Source: Kribbella amoyensis (GTDB taxonomy: Bacteria; Actinomycetota; Actinomycetes; Propionibacteriales; Kribbellaceae). From it: a stretch of DNA of 64,000 bases. Each line of letters begins with the position of its first letter. Position 1 is the stretch's first letter. Of this stretch, positions 1 to 8,361 are shown piece after piece. A program made the translations under genes and the position numbers. Location: positions 5,704,001-5,768,000 of the forward strand of contig NZ_VIVK01000001.1 in NCBI RefSeq assembly GCF_007828865.1. Reading direction: 5' to 3'. The notes under the pieces are model-generated. The model saw only the letters and a list, made by a program, of their open reading frames with translations, had not been told where the DNA came from and ran no database searches.

Positions 1-2233
1 AGAACCACACGGTTCCGTCCGGCGCGGTGACTGCGGCGTTCACAGACCTCGTGTTCGGTACCGGCCAGGTGATCGTCCGGGCCTGCTGGGTGGTCTCGTC
101 GAAGATCAGCAGCTTGGCCTGCGTGTCGATCGGGAGACCGTCGTAGCCGTAGAAGATGTTGCCACCGCCGAAGACCTTGGTGCCGCTGGCGGCGATGGCG
201 TTCACCGACTGATGCCCGATCGCCCCGGCGAGAGTCGTACACCGTCCCGTCGTCAGGTCCAGCCACCCGAAGGCGCCCTGGTCATGGCCGTACTCGGCCT
301 GGGTGCCGTAGTAGATCCGGTCACCGTGCGCGGCCAGCCCGTAGGGTCTGTTCTGGGAGGCGCCGATCGAGCAGTCGACCCTGGGCGCCTTGCCGGACGC
401 CACCTCGTCGGGGCTGAACGACTCGATCCGCGCGTAGGGGTAGGTGCCCTGATAGACGCGGCCGCGGTAACTGAGCATGGATTCGGCCTGGCCGCCGACC
501 GGGTAGGTGGTGCGCTGGTCGTCTCGCATCGACACCGCCCGGCCGAGCCCGCCGGTCAGGTATCCCGCGCTCCAGATCCGACCGTCGGGGCCGGCGGTGA
601 TGCTGTTGATCCGTGTCGACACCTGCGGGATGCCCTCGACCTTGGTGCGGACGAGGCGGCCGGTCTCGAGGTTGTACTTCACCAGGAAGGCGCCGGAGTT
701 CCAGCCGACCAAGGTGGTGCCGGGCCAGGCGGGATCGTCGAGCGCGACGGCCTCCCAGCGACGGGAGAAGATGCCCGTCTGCGAGTTCGGCAGTTTGGTC
801 TCCGTACCGGCTGCCACGTCGAACGCGTAGAGCGGCTGGCCCGGGTCGCCTGCCTTGGAGTAGTAGATCTTCCCGTCGATCACGGGGGAGGAGCCGTTGT
901 AGATCACGCCCTTGATCTCGGCGACTTTGCCGGCCTGCAGCTCGCCTGCCGAGTCACGGGACACCTTCAGGACGACGAGCGAATCCCTGCCGAGGCTTTG
1001 ACTGTCGCCGGCCCACGCCATCACGTACCCGTTGCCGGCCGTGACGCCGTACACCCACACGGAGTTCTGCAGTTCGGGGCTGAAGAGTCCGATCAGATCC
1101 TTGCAGCGTGGATCACCGACCGTGGCACACCCGAAAAGATGCGGCTTGGTGCCAGTGCCGGTGAAGACGGTTCTGGTTTGCTCCTCGTACGCGACCGGGC
1201 GGCTGTAGTAGGCGTCGGTGGTCAGCGGGTTCGGCCCCAGGGTGCCCTGGAAGCCGACGCCCTCGGTGTACCGGTAGAGGGCGGCGCCCGCGAAACCACT
1301 CGTCGGTTCACCCCAACCGCCGCCGTACGCGACACCCTGGTCGTCGAAGTCGATGTCGTACATGAACCCCCACGACCTGATCGGTGGGGCACCGATCCGC
1401 CTGGCCTGAGCGGCGCCGGGGGAGTAGAGCCACAACGCGGGCGCACCGTAGGTGCCGATGTAGACAGTCTTCGTCACCGGGTTCTGCCGGACCCCCCAGG
1501 CGCCGGTTGCACCGGGGAGCTCGACGTTGCGGACGACCGTCCCGGTCAGGATGTCGGTGATCGTCAGCACCGCCGGGTCGTTCTCCGAGCCGGTGGCCAT
1601 CGCGTAGGTCACGTGGCGGCCGTTCTCGTCCACGCCGGCGGCCATGCTCAGGAACGAGGCCTGCTTCGTGATCTGCGGATTCAGCACCGTGTACCGAGAG
1701 GTGACGAGAACCTCGTCGAAGTCGGCCGGGCCACGCGCACCGACCTCCACAGCGGCCTGCGTCGCGCCGACCGGCGCCGCGGCGGACACCTCGATGACCC
1801 CGGTCGCACGTTCTCTGCTGCTCGAGGACCTCGAGACCACCGCGCCACGGGAATCCAGCCATCGCAGAGCAACCGAGGTCTGGTGCTCGGCGCGCACCTG
1901 GGCGAAGGCCGTGTAGGTCTCTCCGGCCTGCACGGCGACCGGCGTGCTCACCGCGCCCGCATTCACACAGGGCGGCTCGCCGGACAGCCGCAGCGACCGG
2001 GTGCCCTCACTTGCCCAGGTCGTCGACGTGACCAGGTCGCGACAGTGCGCCGACGGCGGATCGCCCAGTCCGTTGCTGGCCGTCCAGCCGACGACGCCTT
2101 CCTCGAAGCCATGGTTGGGAATCAGCAGGTCACCCGGCTGCAGCCGTGGAGCATCGGTCGCCGCCCGCGCGACTCCGGCGTTTAATGCCATCGTCATCGT
2201 CACCGTCAACACCGCCAGCTGCCTCAGCCGCAT
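1..2233 (-). CDS. Secreted beta-propeller-like protein, truncated by window edge
   Basis: The minus strand reads without a stop from an ATG at 2233 to the window start, giving about 744 residues and no C-terminus. The first 25 residues are a typical Sec signal peptide, with a likely cut after ARA. Next comes a stretch beginning NHGFEEGVVGWTAS, the look of a carbohydrate-binding-like beta-sandwich (roughly residues 40-160). The rest is a run of repeats with motifs such as ITAGPDGRIWSAG and VTAPDGTVWF, which resemble PQQ/NHL-type beta-propeller blades. A GGAGAGG Shine-Dalgarno sits 9 bases before the chosen ATG; an ATG nine bases further upstream lies too close to it. It is probably an exported binding or scaffold protein. 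No catalytic motif was recognised, and the substrate is unknown. Confidence 0.75.
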   Translation of the reverse strand, partial: MRLRQLAVLTVTMTMALNAGVARAATDAPRLQPGDLLIPNHGFEEGVVGWTASNGLGDPPSAHCRDLVTSTTWASEGTRSLRLSGEPPCVNAGAVSTPVAVQAGETYTAFAQVRAEHQTSVALRWLDSRGAVVSRSSSSRERATGVIEVSAAAPVGATQAAVEVGARGPADFDEVLVTSRYTVLNPQITKQASFLSMAAGVDENGRHVTYAMATGSENDPAVLTITDILTGTVVRNVELPGATGAWGVRQNPVTKTVYIGTYGAPALWLYSPGAAQARRIGAPPIRSWGFMYDIDFDDQGVAYGGGWGEPTSGFAGAALYRYTEGVGFQGTLGPNPLTTDAYYSRPVAYEEQTRTVFTGTGTKPHLFGCATVGDPRCKDLIGLFSPELQNSVWVYGVTAGNGYVMAWAGDSQSLGRDSLVVLKVSRDSAGELQAGKVAEIKGVIYNGSSPVIDGKIYYSKAGDPGQPLYAFDVAAGTETKLPNSQTGIFSRRWEAVALDDPAWPGTTLVGWNSGAFLVKYNLETGRLVRTKVEGIPQVSTRINSITAGPDGRIWSAGYLTGGLGRAVSMRDDQRTTYPVGGQAESMLSYRGRVYQGTYPYARIESFSPDEVASGKAPRVDCSIGASQNRPYGLAAHGDRIYYGTQAEYGHDQGAFGWLDLTTGRCTTLAGAIGHQSVNAIAASGTKVFGGGNIFYGYDGLPIDTQAKLLIFDETTQQARTITWPVPNTRSVNAAVTAPDGTVWF

Positions 2234-2342
2234 CCTGGCCATCCTCTCCACGTTCGCCGACGTAGATTACGGGCCAGACCGTAATTCAGTGGGTCGAGAG
2301 CGTCAACCTCTCGTGCGGCATTGATTTCAGCGCGCCTCGCGG

Positions 2343-3347
2343 TCAGTTCGAGCGGCGGGTTGCCGGTGGCTCTCGTTCCAGGCGGTCGGCGTGGCGGGTG
2401 TTCGCGAGGCACCAGGCTTCCACCATGGTTGGTCCGCCGTGGCCTTCGTTCTCGACAACGATCAGCTCGCTGCCTGGCCACTTCTGGTGCAGCCGCCACG
2501 GGACAACCGCTGGGCCGCTCACGTCGCGCCGCCCGTGGATCAGCGTGGCGGGGATGTGCCGGACTCGGTCCATCCGATCGAGGATCGGCGGATTCAGGAA
2601 CGCGTCGTGCGCCCAGTAGTGCGTGACCAGGGTCGCGAAAACGTGTCGGTGGTCCGTGTCGTCCCGGTGCCCTCCGCCGGGCGGGGCGTCATTGCCGATC
2701 GAGACGTGGCTGTCCTCCCAGGCGGTCCACGCGTACGACGCGGCGTCACGGACGGCGGGATCGGGATGAGTCATCAGGCGGGCGTAGGCCTCGATCAACC
2801 GGCCTTCGCCACGGCGGTACCCGACCCCGGCCCGCTCGGCGTGACCGGCGACGCGATCCCAGGCTTCGGGGTAGATCGCCCCGACGGTCTCGGTGATCCA
2901 CTCGACCTGGAAGCGATCGGTCGTCGTGACAGCCATCAAGACGACGGCGGTGACGCGGTTCGGATGCGCCTGGGCGTAGGCGAGTGCGAGCGTCGATCCC
3001 CAGGAGACGCCGTTGACCAGCCAGCGTTCGACGCCCAGGTGTTCGCGGAGTCTCTCGAGGTCGTCGATGAGTAAGCTGGTCGTGTTCTCACCGAGGTCAT
3101 AGCCGGGCGCCGTCACCCGTGGCGTCGAGCGGCCGCAGCCACGCTGGTCGAGACCGATGATCCGGAACCTGGCCGGATCGAACTTGGTCCGATAGCTGCC
3201 TTTGTTCAGCGAACCACCGGGTCCGCCGTGCAGATACAGAGCGGGGATCCCGTCAGGGTTGCCGGACTCCTCCCAGTAGATCTGATGCACGCCACCAACC
3301 GGCAGCATTCCTGACGCCCGTACCGGCGCCTTCTCGAACAGTTCCAC
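2343..3347 (-). CDS. pip: Prolyl aminopeptidase (alpha/beta hydrolase)
   Basis: This 334-aa protein has the length and motif order of serine peptidase family S33, which removes N-terminal proline from peptides in the cytoplasm. Visible are the oxyanion-loop motif HGGPGG (residues 40-45), DQRGCGRS (67-74), the nucleophile elbow GVSWGST with Ser115, and near the C-terminus the HGRRD and EGHGG segments that would hold the Asp and His of the triad. The elbow is usually GGSWGS, so Val replaces Gly. The start is the GTG at 3347, chosen because the family similarity begins just after it; the ribosome site is weak. The gene is divergent from the kinase-like gene that starts at 3420. Confidence 0.9.
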   Translation of the reverse strand: MELFEKAPVRASGMLPVGGVHQIYWEESGNPDGIPALYLHGGPGGSLNKGSYRTKFDPARFRIIGLDQRGCGRSTPRVTAPGYDLGENTTSLLIDDLERLREHLGVERWLVNGVSWGSTLALAYAQAHPNRVTAVVLMAVTTTDRFQVEWITETVGAIYPEAWDRVAGHAERAGVGYRRGEGRLIEAYARLMTHPDPAVRDAASYAWTAWEDSHVSIGNDAPPGGGHRDDTDHRHVFATLVTHYWAHDAFLNPPILDRMDRVRHIPATLIHGRRDVSGPAVVPWRLHQKWPGSELIVVENEGHGGPTMVEAWCLANTRHADRLEREPPATRRSN

Positions 3348-3419
3348 GCCGCCATTCTCTCGGAGGGCCAGGCGAATTTGGTTGCACGGGGGAGAGGGGG
3401 TCTGGGACTGTTGCCGACC

Positions 3420-4043
3420 ATGAGGTTGCTTCTGATCATCGGACCACCGGCTGTCGGCAAGATGACGGTGGGCCGGGAGATCGCGGCGCGGAGTGAGTTC
3501 AGGTTGTTCCACAATCACCACACCATCGAGCCGTTGGTCGAGGTCTTCGGCCATGGCACCGCGCCGTTCAACGTGCTGAACATCGAGTTCCGCCGGCGAG
3601 TGATCGAAGAAGCCGCACGCAACCAGCTGGATCTGATCTTCACCTTCGTCTGGGACCTGCGGGACCCGGCTGACACTGCCTACGTCGAAGAGCTCGTCGC
3701 GCCGTACGAGGAGGCCGGTGGTGAGGTTTGGGTGCTCGAGTTGGTAGCTGACCTCGATACGCGTCTCCTGCGCAACCGGGGCGAAACCCGGCTGGCCGCC
3801 AAGCCGACCAAGCGGAACGTGGAATGGTCCGATGGCAACCTTCGTCAGGCGGAGCAGTATCAAATGACCACGGATCCGAGCGGGGCCACGCCGACTCCGG
3901 CCGACGGCTTCCTGACCCGGAAACGACATCTTCGCCTGGACACCCGAGATCTGCCTGCCGCCGAGGTCGCCCAGATCGCCCTCGACTGGCTCGACCAGCA
4001 AGCTGACGAACCAGGTGGCCGGCGACCCGTCGAGACCGCTTAG
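3420..4043 (+). CDS. P-loop kinase-like protein (AAA/shikimate-kinase type)
   Basis: A 207-aa protein that opens with a Walker A loop, IIGPPAVGKMTVG (about residues 5-17), followed by HNHHTIEP and a helical lid-like region. This is the layout of small nucleoside or shikimate kinase-like P-loop proteins annotated only as AAA family ATPase. The middle contains RNRGETRLAAKPTKRNVEWS, which resembles the basic lid of such kinases. The substrate cannot be told from sequence. The ATG at 3420 places the P-loop at the expected distance from the N-terminus. A TTG at 3378 is also in frame, and the purine-rich stretch at 3388-3400 lies rather far from the ATG, so the start is not certain. Confidence 0.7.
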   Translation: MRLLLIIGPPAVGKMTVGREIAARSEFRLFHNHHTIEPLVEVFGHGTAPFNVLNIEFRRRVIEEAARNQLDLIFTFVWDLRDPADTAYVEELVAPYEEAGGEVWVLELVADLDTRLLRNRGETRLAAKPTKRNVEWSDGNLRQAEQYQMTTDPSGATPTPADGFLTRKRHLRLDTRDLPAAEVAQIALDWLDQQADEPGGRRPVETA

Positions 4044-4084
4044 ACCTGGATGCCGCAAGCGCGGGGGAGGACCGGTCAGCCGTT

Positions 4085-5107
4085 CTGAGGAGTACCGCGA
4101 TCACCCGATCAACACCGTTCGTCGATGAGCCTGCTGCCGATCCGGCGCTGCTGAGGACGCTGACGGCCGCTGGCCTGCCGGCGACCGGGAGCTTTCGTTC
4201 AAAGGCCGGCTGGGTCAGCCGCGTGTGGGTCGGCGACGACTACGTCGTACGACTGAGCAGCGGACAGTACCGCGACGCATATCGTCATGAGGCTGGAGTC
4301 GTTGACCTGCTTGCCGGCAGCGAGGTCCCCCACGCCCGGCACCTCGCCCACGGCGACGGTCCGGACGGGCCGTGGTACATCTCCGAACGCCTGCCCGGCC
4401 GCTCTCTGCACGAAGCGTGGCCGACGGCTGACTCGCACACGCGCCAGGCAATCATCGAAAGCCTCGGCGCCGCGTTGCGCGCACTTCACCGCGTTCCTGT
4501 CCCGGCCGACCTGCTGCCGCCTTGGCTGGCTGATGCGCTCGCCGACGCGCTGACCGGCAAGCCATGGCCCGCGTTCCACCCGCCCGTGGTGAGCGCGGCG
4601 CTCCAGCAGGTCGAGGCTGCCCGGCGACTGCCCGGTCATGACTCGCGCCTGCTGGCGGAGGTTGCGGAGTGGATCCAGGAGCGGCTGGGGTTGTTCGTTG
4701 CCGACGGCCCCGTCCTCGTCCACGGTGATCTCCATGGTTCCAACGTGATCGTCGACCAAGGACGCGTCACCGGCCTGATCGACTTCGCGGAGGCGTTGGC
4801 CCAGCCGGCGGATGCCGAGCTCGATACCATCCTGCGCTGGTGCGCGAGGGCGGGAGAGTACCCGCCCGTGCCCGACGGACGAGGGCTCGACGAGACCACA
4901 CTCACAGAGGTCCCCAGATGGCTGCACGGCGCCTATCCAGAGCTGTTCGAGCGCGAGCAGCTGCGCGAGCGGTTGAACTTCTACGACATGTACATGGAGC
5001 TCGCGCTCTACGCACACCACCTACAGGCTGGCGTCCGCAAAGCGGCGCAGGACCGCATCGCCCGTCTGCTGCACGGCCAGAACCATCTCGCTGGACTCGT
5101 CTGGTGA
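4085..5107 (+). CDS. APH-family phosphotransferase with unclear start codon
   Basis: The C-lobe has the kinase catalytic loop VLVHGDLHGSNVIVD and the metal-binding GLIDFAEAL motif of the aminoglycoside/homoserine-kinase-like APH fold. The first canonical start in frame is a GTG at 4223, but that would cut away half of the N-lobe: the segment just before it (AGWVSRVWVGDDYVVRLS) is the expected ATP-binding sheet. Coding-like sequence continues upstream to about 4085, and no ATG, GTG or TTG occurs in that frame between the stop at 4004 and 4223. A CTG at 4085 is used here. An ATC at 4100 sits 7 bases after AGGAG and is the other option. The phosphate acceptor is unknown. It is on the same strand as the kinase ending at 4043. 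Confidence 0.7.
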   Translation: MRSTAITRSTPFVDEPAADPALLRTLTAAGLPATGSFRSKAGWVSRVWVGDDYVVRLSSGQYRDAYRHEAGVVDLLAGSEVPHARHLAHGDGPDGPWYISERLPGRSLHEAWPTADSHTRQAIIESLGAALRALHRVPVPADLLPPWLADALADALTGKPWPAFHPPVVSAALQQVEAARRLPGHDSRLLAEVAEWIQERLGLFVADGPVLVHGDLHGSNVIVDQGRVTGLIDFAEALAQPADAELDTILRWCARAGEYPPVPDGRGLDETTLTEVPRWLHGAYPELFEREQLRERLNFYDMYMELALYAHHLQAGVRKAAQDRIARLLHGQNHLAGLVW

Positions 5108-5221
5108 GTGGTCGTCGGGCCGCGGCCCTCCGTTGGTTGGCACCCTGCGAGAGCGGACGTCGAGGGGGCGGCGTTGAGCCCGTTCTGTCGTTCACCGATC
5201 ATCAACCTCATGGAGGACCAG

Positions 5222-6484
5222 GTGGCGCCGCAGTCGGCCGAGGGTGAGGCGAAGGTCATCACGCTCTGCGGCTCGACCAGGTTCGAGGCTGAGTTCGCGG
5301 AGGTCAACCAGCGGCTCACGATGGAGGGTTACGTCGTGATCAGCCTCGGAATGTTCAGCCTCCCCGATCTGCCGGGCTACGACTGGACCGCCGATGACTC
5401 GGACCTGAAGGGGCGGCTCGGCGGCGTGCACTTCCAGAAGATTCGCATGGCCGATGAGCTGTACATCGTGGATCCCGGCGGCTATCTAGGTGAGTCGACC
5501 CGACGGGAGATTGCCTACGCGGAGTCGCTCGGCAAGCCGGTTCGGTATCTGAGTCGCGAGCGCTTGGATCAACTGGCGGACGGCCACCAAGAGGTCGAGG
5601 GGAACTCGGTAACTCATACTGCCGGCGCGATCGGGGGTGACTCGAGCCGTCCATGGCAGACGCTCGCGTCGGGCTTCGAGCAGGCCCGCGCCCGCGAGGA
5701 CTCGCTCGATCGACTCGTCGAGTGGCCTGCGCAGCGCACCCTCCTCGGTGACGTCACCGGACTCGCCGTCCTGGACGCCGGCTGCGGCAACGGTGCCAAG
5801 CTCGCGCAGTTGGCCGGCGACGGGGCCGCCGCGTCGGTGGGCGTCGACATCAGTGGGAACTTCATCAAGCCGCCGCCGGGCGTCGAACTCATCGAGGGTG
5901 ATCTCTCCGATCTGGCGGCGGTGCCGGGGCTCGCGAGCCGGCGATTCGACCGGATCCTGTTCCTGCAGTCCTTCGGGTACGCCGCGGACGGGGTCAAGGC
6001 CTTGCAGACCGCGCGAGAGATGTTGACCGAGGACGGCTACATCTTGCTCACCCGTACCCAGCCGATCCGGTACGCGATCGAGCGAGCCGAGCAGAAGGGG
6101 ACGTCGCTGGGGGAGGAGTACTTCGCCACCGAGTCCTTCGCCTACCGTCACCGCAACTGGAACGAGCAGGTCACCCTCACCAAGCGGCCGTACACGATGT
6201 CGGACCTGCTCAACACCTTCAGTGCGGCCGGGCTGTGGATCGAGGCCGTGGTCGAGCCGCAGCTGTCTGCCGAAGCCGCCGAGCGCTATCCCCACAAGCA
6301 GGCAGTGATGAACAAGTACCTCGGCATCCTGATGTTCAAACTGCGGCCCCTGCCAGGGCAGCCGACGTATTCGTCCGGCGCCAGGGTTGATACGGCGCTC
6401 GCTGACCCGGCAGGGGGGCGGCCGACAGGCGTTATGCCGGTGGCAGAAGCCCTGCCGAATCATCGAGGTGATGAGGCATTCTGA
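5222..6484 (+). CDS. Deoxyribosyltransferase-like domain fused to SAM methyltransferase
   Basis: A 420-aa two-domain protein. Residues about 10-120 start with VITLCGSTRFEAEF and contain HFQKIRMADELYIVDPGGYLGEST, the signature of the nucleoside 2-deoxyribosyltransferase-like fold (DUF4406-like proteins). Residues about 140-390 are a class I methyltransferase with motif I VLDAGCGNGAKLAQL, an acidic GVDIS motif and a LTEDGYILLT strand. The GTG start at 5222 is chosen because GGAGG lies 5 bases upstream of it; the ATG at 5210 overlaps that site. It is the first of three successive methyltransferase genes, and its stop overlaps the next gene's start. Both activities are unproven; the substrate may be a nucleoside or a nucleoside-containing small molecule (inference). 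Confidence 0.75.
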   Translation: MAPQSAEGEAKVITLCGSTRFEAEFAEVNQRLTMEGYVVISLGMFSLPDLPGYDWTADDSDLKGRLGGVHFQKIRMADELYIVDPGGYLGESTRREIAYAESLGKPVRYLSRERLDQLADGHQEVEGNSVTHTAGAIGGDSSRPWQTLASGFEQARAREDSLDRLVEWPAQRTLLGDVTGLAVLDAGCGNGAKLAQLAGDGAAASVGVDISGNFIKPPPGVELIEGDLSDLAAVPGLASRRFDRILFLQSFGYAADGVKALQTAREMLTEDGYILLTRTQPIRYAIERAEQKGTSLGEEYFATESFAYRHRNWNEQVTLTKRPYTMSDLLNTFSAAGLWIEAVVEPQLSAEAAERYPHKQAVMNKYLGILMFKLRPLPGQPTYSSGARVDTALADPAGGRPTGVMPVAEALPNHRGDEAF

Positions 6485-7280
6485 GCCGATGGAGCTGGGG
6501 TTTGGCGGCGAGGTCGCTGATCTGTATCACCGATACCGCCGCGGTTATCCGTCAGGATTGATCGACGCGTGCATCGATGCGTTCTCGCTGAAGGGCGATG
6601 ATTCGGTGATCGATCTCGGTTGTGGCACGGGGCAACTGGCGACACCGATCGCCCCGCATGTCCGGGCCGTGATAGGGGTCGATCCCGAACCAGACATGCT
6701 GGCCCGCGCTCGCTCGGCCGCCCAGGACCAGGGCGTCACGAATGTGGCGTGGATGGTCGGCAGCGACTCCGACCTTCCGCTGCTGCGATCACTGTTGGCT
6801 GAGCAGTCGGTCGGTGCTGTGACGATCGGACAAGCACTGCACTGGATGGACCATGAGGCGCTGTTTGCCGCGATCGGACCGATCCTGCGTCCAGGGGGTG
6901 GTGTCATGGTCGTGGCCAACGGAATTCCGTTGTGGCTGCAGGACTCGGACTGGTCACGGGCGTTACGCGCATGGCTGTCCGACTGGTTGGGCCCGGGTCC
7001 AACCAACAGCTGCGGCACCGACAACACAACGCAACAGCGCTATCGCCAAAGCCTGACGGCCAATGGCTTCGAGGTCAGCAAGGTCGAGCTCGACTATGCC
7101 GACGAGCTCGACTTCGATCACCTACTCGGCGGGGTCTACAGCGCGCTACCAGTCGACCGGCTTCCGTCGGCCGAGGAGCGTCCACAGATCGCAGCGGAGC
7201 TCCGGGAAGTGCTTCATCCCTATCGGCCGTACATCGAGCAGGTCCCGGTGCGAGCCCTCCTCGGCACGAAGGTCGCGTGA
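6471..7280 (+). CDS. Class I SAM-dependent methyltransferase
   Basis: A 269-aa protein with the methyltransferase motif I VIDLGCGTGQLATPI (about residues 45-59) and the GVDPEPDML acidic loop. A GQALHWMDHEALF segment is typical of the UbiE/TAM-like methyltransferases that act on small molecules. The N-terminal FGGEVADLYHRYRRGYP matches the usual cap of this group. The ATG at 6471 overlaps the end of the preceding gene by 14 bases, which suggests translational coupling; an ATG at 6489 is an alternative start. The substrate is unknown. Confidence 0.8.
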   Translation: MRHSEPMELGFGGEVADLYHRYRRGYPSGLIDACIDAFSLKGDDSVIDLGCGTGQLATPIAPHVRAVIGVDPEPDMLARARSAAQDQGVTNVAWMVGSDSDLPLLRSLLAEQSVGAVTIGQALHWMDHEALFAAIGPILRPGGGVMVVANGIPLWLQDSDWSRALRAWLSDWLGPGPTNSCGTDNTTQQRYRQSLTANGFEVSKVELDYADELDFDHLLGGVYSALPVDRLPSAEERPQIAAELREVLHPYRPYIEQVPVRALLGTKVA

Positions 7281-7397
7281 GCAACCCACCAGCCATGCGC
7301 GGAGGGGTTGTCCGTGCGAAAACTATTGGTGCTCGCCTTGCTCCGCTGATGGACTGACGTCCCGCCGACAGTCTGCTGCGTGACGGAGGTAGTGGTT

Positions 7398-8183
7398 GTG
7401 ACGGATTATGACGTGCTCGCCGAGGTGTACGAGTGGCTTATCTCGGACGCGAAGTTGCCGCCGGCCGAGTTCGCTGCGTCGTTCGATGATGTCCTCAGTC
7501 TCCTGCCGTCGAACGCTCAGGTCCTCGACTGTTCGTGCGGAACCGGACAGTTGGCGGTTGGCCTCGCCGGTCGGGGCCTACAGGTTGTCGCAACTGACGC
7601 CAGCGAAGCGATGGTTCGACGGACTGCGGAGTTGTCTGAGGAGTTCGGGGCATCCGTCCGGGCCGTGCGGGCGAGCTGGGAAGAGTTGCCCGACCATTTC
7701 GAGGACGGCACGTTCGACCTCGTGTTCTGCGTCGGCAACTCGCTTCACCATGCCGCGGGCGCGACAGGCAGGGGAGTTGCTCTGGAGTCGATGTCACGGC
7801 TCCTGCGTCCTGGGGGGCGCTTGGTGCTCACATCCCGCACGTGGGAACTCGTGAGGGCCAGAGGTTCCCGGCTGGACATCAGTGACCGACTCGTCCGCCG
7901 GAACGGTCGCGATGCCGTCGTGGTCTACCGCTGGGAGATTGCGCCGACTTGGGAGGAGGAGCACCACATCGAGATTGCGATCGCGCAGGTTGATGCGACC
8001 GGGTTGGTTCAGGTCCGCTCGGAACTGCTGTCCTGCTGGCCCTACCGGTCCGAGGAACTCGAAGTCGAGCTGCACCGGGTCGGACTCCGGACGGAAGCGA
8101 GCACGTTCGATCTCGAGGCGGAGAACTACCTGGTGGTCGCGAGCAAGGTACAGACACCGGGCTCTCTGCCCTACTTGACATAA
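7398..8183 (+). CDS. Class I SAM-dependent methyltransferase
   Basis: A 261-aa protein with motif I VLDCSCGTGQLAVGLA, the acidic motif VATDASEAM and a LRPGGRLVLTSRTWE strand, all standard for Rossmann-fold methyltransferases. It resembles glycine/sarcosine-type small-molecule methyltransferases in length and in its C-terminal beta region, but no substrate can be named. The GTG at 7398 is preferred over the GTG at 7380 because GGAGG lies 8 bases before it. A 117-base gap separates it from the previous methyltransferase, so it may have its own promoter or be read through. Confidence 0.8.
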   Translation: MTDYDVLAEVYEWLISDAKLPPAEFAASFDDVLSLLPSNAQVLDCSCGTGQLAVGLAGRGLQVVATDASEAMVRRTAELSEEFGASVRAVRASWEELPDHFEDGTFDLVFCVGNSLHHAAGATGRGVALESMSRLLRPGGRLVLTSRTWELVRARGSRLDISDRLVRRNGRDAVVVYRWEIAPTWEEEHHIEIAIAQVDATGLVQVRSELLSCWPYRSEELEVELHRVGLRTEASTFDLEAENYLVVASKVQTPGSLPYLT

Positions 8184-8361
8184 TGTCGCTTATCGGCGCT
8201 TACGCACGGGAGTGTCAGGCGGCAGTAAGGACCTCCAAGTTCCACCACGCAGGACACCTGCTGCACCAACAGCGGTCGGGCCGCCGCGCCGGAAGATCGA
8301 TCCCTGCGCATCAATCATCTATAGGGTGGGCGCACCATCCCACGATCGCTGAGAGCCCAAC

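Noticed and set aside
212..2185. A 657-residue open frame on the plus strand
   Set aside because: It lies antisense to the secreted propeller-like gene, has the Arg/Gly/Val-rich look of a shadow frame, and the minus-strand product has a signal peptide and repeats.
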